From NCBI RefSeq assembly GCF_005765165.1, contig NZ_VCIW01000002.1, positions 186,001-250,000 on the forward strand: DNA of 64,000 nt, read 5' to 3'. Source of the stretch: Paenibacillus antri (GTDB lineage Bacteria; Bacillota; Bacilli; Paenibacillales; YIM-B00363). Positions 59,876 to 64,000 of this stretch are shown here, piece after piece; within the stretch, counting starts at the first letter, position 1, and every line of letters begins with the position of its first letter. The translations under genes were made by a program, and so were the position numbers. Below the pieces are notes generated by a model that was given only the letters and a program-made list of their open reading frames with translations, ran no database searches and was not told the origin of the DNA.

Positions 59876-62260
59876 ATGGGCTTGAATAAACCGAAGGGAC
59901 GGCGCCTGCCGCTGCTGCCTTTACGGGGGCTCTTGGTATACCCAAGCATGGTGCTCCACTTGGACGTCGGCCGGGAGAAATCGGTGAAAGCCTTGGAGAA
60001 GGCGATGATCGAGGACAACATGATTTTGCTCTGCACGCAGTCCGAGGTCAACATCGAGGAGCCGTCGCAGGACGATATTTATCAGATCGGCACCGTCTCG
60101 AAGGTACGGCAGATGCTGAAGCTGCCGAACGGCACGATCCGCGTATTGGTGGAAGGCGTCGTCCGAGCGGAAATCGTCGAGTACGTACCGAACGCGGAGT
60201 ATTACGAGGTATCGGTTCGGGAGATGCCGGAGCAGCAGACGGCGGATTCCGAGATCGACGCGTTAATGCGGACCGTGCTCGCGCAGTTCGAGCATTATAT
60301 CAACCTCTCGAAGAAGGTCACCCCCGAGACGCTGGCCGCCGTAACGGACATCGACGAGCCGGGGCGCCTCGCCGACGTCATCTGCAGTCACTTGTCGCTG
60401 AAGATCAAGGATAAGCAGGATATCCTCGAGACGATCGACGTTCGTCAGCGGCTGGAGAAGCTGTTGGGCTTCCTGAACAACGAGCGGGAAGTGCTCGAGC
60501 TCGAGCGGAAAATCAACCAGCGCGTCAAGAAGCAGATGGAAAAGACGCAGAAGGAATATTACTTGCGCGAGCAGATGAAGGCGATCCAGAAGGAGCTCGG
60601 CGACAAGGAAGGCCGCGCGGGGGAAGTCGAGGAGCTGCGGGCGAAGCTGAAGGAGACGGACGTGCCGGAGGCGGTGGCCGAGAAGGTCGAGAAGGAAATC
60701 GATCGACTGGAGAAGATGCCGGCGACGTCGGCGGAAGGCGGCGTCATCCGCGCGTACGTCGACTGGCTGCTGGCGCTGCCCTGGAACAAGACGACCGAAG
60801 ACGACTTGGACCTCGAGAAGGCGGAACGCATTCTCGACGAGGACCATTACGGGATGGAGAAGCCGAAGGAACGCGTCCTCGAGTATCTTGCGGTGCAGAA
60901 GCTCGTGAAGAAGCTGAAGGGACCGATCCTTTGTCTGGTCGGACCGCCGGGCGTCGGCAAGACGTCGCTGGGGCGTTCGATCGCGAAGTCGCTCGAGAGG
61001 AAGTTCGTCCGCATCTCGCTCGGCGGCGTGCGCGACGAAGCGGAAATTCGCGGTCATCGCCGCACGTACGTCGGCGCGATGCCGGGGCGGATCATCCAAG
61101 GCTTGAAAAACGCAGGCAGCAATAATCCCGTATTCTTGTTAGACGAAATCGACAAGATGGCGATGGACTTCCGGGGAGATCCGGCGTCCGCGCTGCTCGA
61201 GGTGCTCGATCCGGAGCAGAACAATACGTTCAGCGACCACTATATCGAGACGCCGTTCGATCTGTCCAAGGTCATGTTCGTGACGACGGCGAACGCGCTG
61301 CATAATATCCCGAGGCCGCTGCTCGACCGGATGGAAGTGCTGTACATCCCGGGATATACCGAGCTGGAGAAGCTGCACATCGCGGAGCGGCATCTGGTGA
61401 GCAAGCAGCGGAAGGACCACGGCCTGACGGAAGAGCAATTCGAAATCAAGAGCGAGGCGATTCAGCGCGTCGTGCGGGAATATACGCGCGAAGCGGGCGT
61501 CCGCAATTTGGAGCAGCAGATCGCGTCGTTATGCCGGAAAGCCGCGAAGACGATCGTAGCCGATCCGGAGCGGAAGGTGACCGTCGAAGCCGCGGACGTT
61601 CCGGAGTATCTCGGTCCGCCGAAGTTCCGGTTCGGCCTCGCCGAAGAAGAGGACCAAGTCGGCGTCGTCTGCGGCCTCGCATGGACGGAGGTCGGCGGCG
61701 ACACGCTGCATATCGAGGTGACGGTGCTGCCGGGCAGCGGCAAGCTGACGCTCACCGGCAAGCTCGGCGACGTCATGAAGGAGTCGGCCCAGGCGGCGTT
61801 CAGCTACGCGCGTTCGAAGTCCGATTCGCTCGGCATACCGCCGGACTTCCACGAGAAGAAGGATATTCATATCCACATTCCCGAGGGCGCGATTCCGAAG
61901 GACGGCCCGTCCGCGGGCATTACGATCGCGACGGCGCTCATCTCGGCGCTGACCGAGAGGCCGGTGCGGCGGGAAGTCGCGATGACGGGCGAAATCACGC
62001 TGCGCGGCCGCGTGCTGCCGATCGGCGGTCTGAAGGAGAAGTCGCTTGCGGCGCATCGCGCCGGCATTAAAAAAATATTGTTCCCCCAAGACAACGAGAA
62101 GGATTTGGGGGAGATCCCCGACAGCGTGAAGCAGGAAGTCGAGTTCGTGCCGGTGTCCCACATGGACGATGTGCTTAAGCATGCGTTAGCCGCGCTCGAG
62201 GACGTCTCTATAGCGGAGCGTCGCCCCGAAGAAGAAGGGGTCGAAGTACCGCAGCATTGA
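59876..62260 (+). CDS. lon: ATP-dependent protease La (LonA)
   Basis: The 794-aa cytosolic protease degrades misfolded and regulatory proteins. The N-terminal substrate domain ([20 protein letters not shown]), the coiled coil (about 190-250), the AAA+ domain (GPPGVGKT, residues 356-363; FLLDEIDKM) and the protease domain with Ser near 680 (KDGPSAGIT) and Lys near 722 ([13 protein letters not shown]) are complete. GGAGG precedes the ATG. The GTPase gene ysxC follows after 31 bases, as in Bacillus. Confidence 0.97.
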   Translation: MGLNKPKGRRLPLLPLRGLLVYPSMVLHLDVGREKSVKALEKAMIEDNMILLCTQSEVNIEEPSQDDIYQIGTVSKVRQMLKLPNGTIRVLVEGVVRAEIVEYVPNAEYYEVSVREMPEQQTADSEIDALMRTVLAQFEHYINLSKKVTPETLAAVTDIDEPGRLADVICSHLSLKIKDKQDILETIDVRQRLEKLLGFLNNEREVLELERKINQRVKKQMEKTQKEYYLREQMKAIQKELGDKEGRAGEVEELRAKLKETDVPEAVAEKVEKEIDRLEKMPATSAEGGVIRAYVDWLLALPWNKTTEDDLDLEKAERILDEDHYGMEKPKERVLEYLAVQKLVKKLKGPILCLVGPPGVGKTSLGRSIAKSLERKFVRISLGGVRDEAEIRGHRRTYVGAMPGRIIQGLKNAGSNNPVFLLDEIDKMAMDFRGDPASALLEVLDPEQNNTFSDHYIETPFDLSKVMFVTTANALHNIPRPLLDRMEVLYIPGYTELEKLHIAERHLVSKQRKDHGLTEEQFEIKSEAIQRVVREYTREAGVRNLEQQIASLCRKAAKTIVADPERKVTVEAADVPEYLGPPKFRFGLAEEEDQVGVVCGLAWTEVGGDTLHIEVTVLPGSGKLTLTGKLGDVMKESAQAAFSYARSKSDSLGIPPDFHEKKDIHIHIPEGAIPKDGPSAGITIATALISALTERPVRREVAMTGEITLRGRVLPIGGLKEKSLAAHRAGIKKILFPQDNEKDLGEIPDSVKQEVEFVPVSHMDDVLKHALAALEDVSIAERRPEEEGVEVPQH

Positions 62261-62291
62261 CGGGGATCGGGGAAAGGTCGGAAACGAACCA

Positions 62292-62876
62292 GTGAAAATT
62301 CGCACGACGGAGTTTGTCATCAGCGCCGTAAAACCGGAGCAATACCCGGACAGCGCCTTGCCGGAGATCGCCCTGGCAGGGCGCTCCAACGTGGGCAAGT
62401 CGTCCCTTATCAATCGTCTCATTCAACGAAAAAACCTGGCGCGCACGAGCGGACAGCCGGGCAAGACGCAGACGCTCAATTACTACTTGATTAACGAAGA
62501 GATGTACTTCGTCGACCTTCCCGGCTACGGCTTCGCCCGCGTCTCGCAGGAGCAGCGTAAACAGTGGGGCAAGATGATCGAAAAATATTTAACGGAGCGG
62601 CGAAACCTGCGCGCGGTGCTGCACCTGATCGACATCCGCCACCCGCCGTCGGCCGAAGACGTCATGATGAGCGAATGGCTGCACCATATCGGCCTCGAGA
62701 CGTGCGTGGTGACGACGAAGGCGGATAAAATTCCGAAAGGCAAGCGCGCGCAGCACGTGAAGATCATTCGCGAGAAGCTGCAGCTGGCCAAGGACCATCC
62801 GCTCGTCGTCTTCTCCTCCGAGGAGGGGCTCGGCAAGGACGAGTTATGGAGCTGGATCGAGGGAAAGCTTTCCTAA
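62292..62876 (+). CDS. ysxC: Ribosome biogenesis GTP-binding protein YsxC/EngB
   Basis: The 194-aa GTPase is needed for assembly of the large ribosomal subunit. G1 is [12 protein letters not shown]2 with [15 protein letters not shown]3 DLPGYGFA and G4 TKADKIPKG. The GTG start at 62292 has AAAGGTCGG upstream. It is probably co-transcribed with lonA. A strong stem-loop follows, shared with the convergent binding-protein gene. Confidence 0.97.
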   Translation: MKIRTTEFVISAVKPEQYPDSALPEIALAGRSNVGKSSLINRLIQRKNLARTSGQPGKTQTLNYYLINEEMYFVDLPGYGFARVSQEQRKQWGKMIEKYLTERRNLRAVLHLIDIRHPPSAEDVMMSEWLHHIGLETCVVTTKADKIPKGKRAQHVKIIREKLQLAKDHPLVVFSSEEGLGKDELWSWIEGKLS

Positions 62877-62883
62877 GTACGCG

Positions 62884-62930
62884 AAGGGGCTTCCCTTCAA
62901 GCAGAACGCTGCTTGAGGGAAGCCCTTTTC
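62884..62930. terminator. Convergent terminator of ysxC and the downstream binding-protein gene
   Basis: A stem of about 20 bp (AAGGGGCTTCCCT-CAAGCAG, one bulge) with a 4-base loop and a short T run. Confidence 0.8.
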
Positions 62931-62934
62931 CCGT

Positions 62935-64000
62935 TTATTTCAGACCTTTGCTCTTCAGGAATTGCTCCCATTGCTTCGCCACTTCGGCATCGACCTTCTC
63001 GATCCCGGACGCTTTCAGCTTCGCCAGAAATTCCGGCAGCACCTGATCGGGATCCACGGCGCCGGTTTCGAGCGCGGAGCCGTATTCGTTCTTCACTGCA
63101 TTGATGTTGGCGATTTCCGCCTTGATCGATTCTTCGTTCACGGAGAATCCGTTGCTCGCCGGCACGACTGCGTTGTCGTTCAGCTCGATCGTCTTCTCCC
63201 ATGTGTCGGGCGCTTGGCCCGGCTTCAAGTAGGCGTTGAATTGATTGCCGAACACCCAGTCCGCGTTCGGGGCGTAACCCGAGCCTTCGATCGGTTCGAT
63301 GTACAGGTCGTCGACCTTGTTGTAATGCTTCCCTTCGATCCCGTTGCAGATCAGGTTATACAAGTACTCATCGGTATTGAGCAAGTTCAGCAGCATTAAC
63401 GCGCGTTCCGGATTTTCGGAACTTTTATTGATGACGTGCATCGCGCTGGCGATCCCGGTGAAATAGCTGTCGGCGATCGGGACGTACACGACGTCGTTGC
63501 CGCCGTTCATCGCTTTCTCGCCGATTTCGCCGCCCGGCTTCGACGTAAATTCGATGCCGACCGCGACATTGCCCTTGCTTTTCAAGTCGTTGATGTTCTG
63601 GAGCACCGGAGCGTCCTTATTGATATACCCCGCTTGATACCAAGCGCGAACCGTACGGTAATAGTCCGCCTTCGCTTCGTACGACTCGATCGTCGTCGCG
63701 AGCTTATATTCCGGGTCGTCCTTCTTATACGAAACCGGCAAGCCCGGCGCGCCGACCATCGAACGATCCGTATAGAAGCCGTTGGAGTTTTGCGCGAGAC
63801 CGAGCGGAATGACGTCGGGTTCGTTGTCCTTGAGCGTCTTGAGGAACGGCTCGAGGTCTTTGTACGTTCGGATCGCGCTTACGTCCAGATTGTATTTGTC
63901 GATGAACCGCTTCTGAACGACGAAGCTCACCTGCTTGGCGGCGACTTGATAAATCGGGAAGCCGTACACCTTGCCGTCCGCGGCGAACATATCCGGCCAA
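62935..64000 (-). CDS. Extracellular solute-binding protein, LplA-like, C-terminal part
   Basis: The frame runs off the window at its 5' side; about 355 residues are visible, so the signal peptide and N-lobe start are missing. ADGKVYGFPIYQVAAKQ, the aromatic TWEKTIELND and KAEIANINAVKNEYGSALET blocks, and ERALMLLNLLNTDEYLYNLI, typical of proteins with a DUF3502-like C-terminus, identify a carbohydrate-binding lipoprotein of the LplA/YtcQ group. It is the third such protein in the window. Its permease genes are presumably beyond the edge. Confidence 0.88.
   Translation of the reverse strand, partial: WPDMFAADGKVYGFPIYQVAAKQVSFVVQKRFIDKYNLDVSAIRTYKDLEPFLKTLKDNEPDVIPLGLAQNSNGFYTDRSMVGAPGLPVSYKKDDPEYKLATTIESYEAKADYYRTVRAWYQAGYINKDAPVLQNINDLKSKGNVAVGIEFTSKPGGEIGEKAMNGGNDVVYVPIADSYFTGIASAMHVINKSSENPERALMLLNLLNTDEYLYNLICNGIEGKHYNKVDDLYIEPIEGSGYAPNADWVFGNQFNAYLKPGQAPDTWEKTIELNDNAVVPASNGFSVNEESIKAEIANINAVKNEYGSALETGAVDPDQVLPEFLAKLKASGIEKVDAEVAKQWEQFLKSKGLK

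Overview
The window looks like a chromosome segment of a high-GC, endospore-forming member of the Paenibacillaceae (Paenibacillus/Cohnella type). The evidence is the gene order tig-clpP-clpX-lonB-lonA-ysxC, the sporulation genes gerE, gerM, cotS-like, yheC/D-like and yhcN-like, several LplA/LplB/YtcP-type sugar ABC transporters with YesM/YesN-type two-component systems, and an S-layer-homology protein. Start codons often are TTG or GTG behind strong GGAGG-type ribosome binding sites. This genus-level assignment is inference from gene content; no 16S gene is present.

Layout. 1-5.8 kb: the start of a divergent membrane protein, a carbohydrate ABC transporter (two permeases and a lipoprotein) and two enzymes often linked to sugar catabolism (ThuA-like, Gfo/Idh/MocA). 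5.8-12.4 kb: a P-loop kinase-like protein, an SLH protein with C-terminal beta repeats, an ArsR-type regulator, ecsAB and an M29 aminopeptidase. 12.7-22.9 kb: a second polysaccharide-use locus, with a large GH3 glycosidase divergent from a histidine kinase, response regulator and ABC transporter. 23.0-24.3 kb: a 51-bp tandem repeat array interrupted by an internally deleted IS256-family element with an 8-bp target duplication. 24.4-27.9 kb: a J-domain-like membrane protein, an aminotransferase and psd.

28.2-42.5 kb: a large spore-surface polysaccharide locus. It holds a sugar-1-phosphate nucleotidyltransferase, five glycosyltransferase genes (one a GT4-GT2 fusion, one of GT-D type), a CotS-like kinase, UDP-glucose dehydrogenase, an NDP-sugar epimerase, a YheC/D ATP-grasp protein, three small unknown proteins, a YhcN/YlaJ-type lipoprotein and gerE. 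Consensus-like sigma-K promoters lie in front of gerE and of the leftward glycosyltransferase operon, and sigma-F/G-like promoters in front of the yhcN-like gene and of a Gln-rich protein gene near 51.7 kb. The whole locus is therefore probably switched on late in sporulation.

42.7-53 kb: metallo-beta-lactamase-fold protein, yutG, gerM-rph-rdgB, an asparagine synthetase, a short HtrA-like protease, a half-size DMT transporter, the Gln-rich protein and a tRNA-Arg(UCU) gene with a duplicated 3' end. 52.3-62.9 kb: the protein quality-control block (ysoA-like, tig, clpP, clpX, ispG, lonB, lonA, ysxC). 62.9-64 kb: the C-terminal part of a third LplA-like binding protein, running off the window. 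No rRNA genes, CRISPR arrays, prophage or restriction systems were seen.
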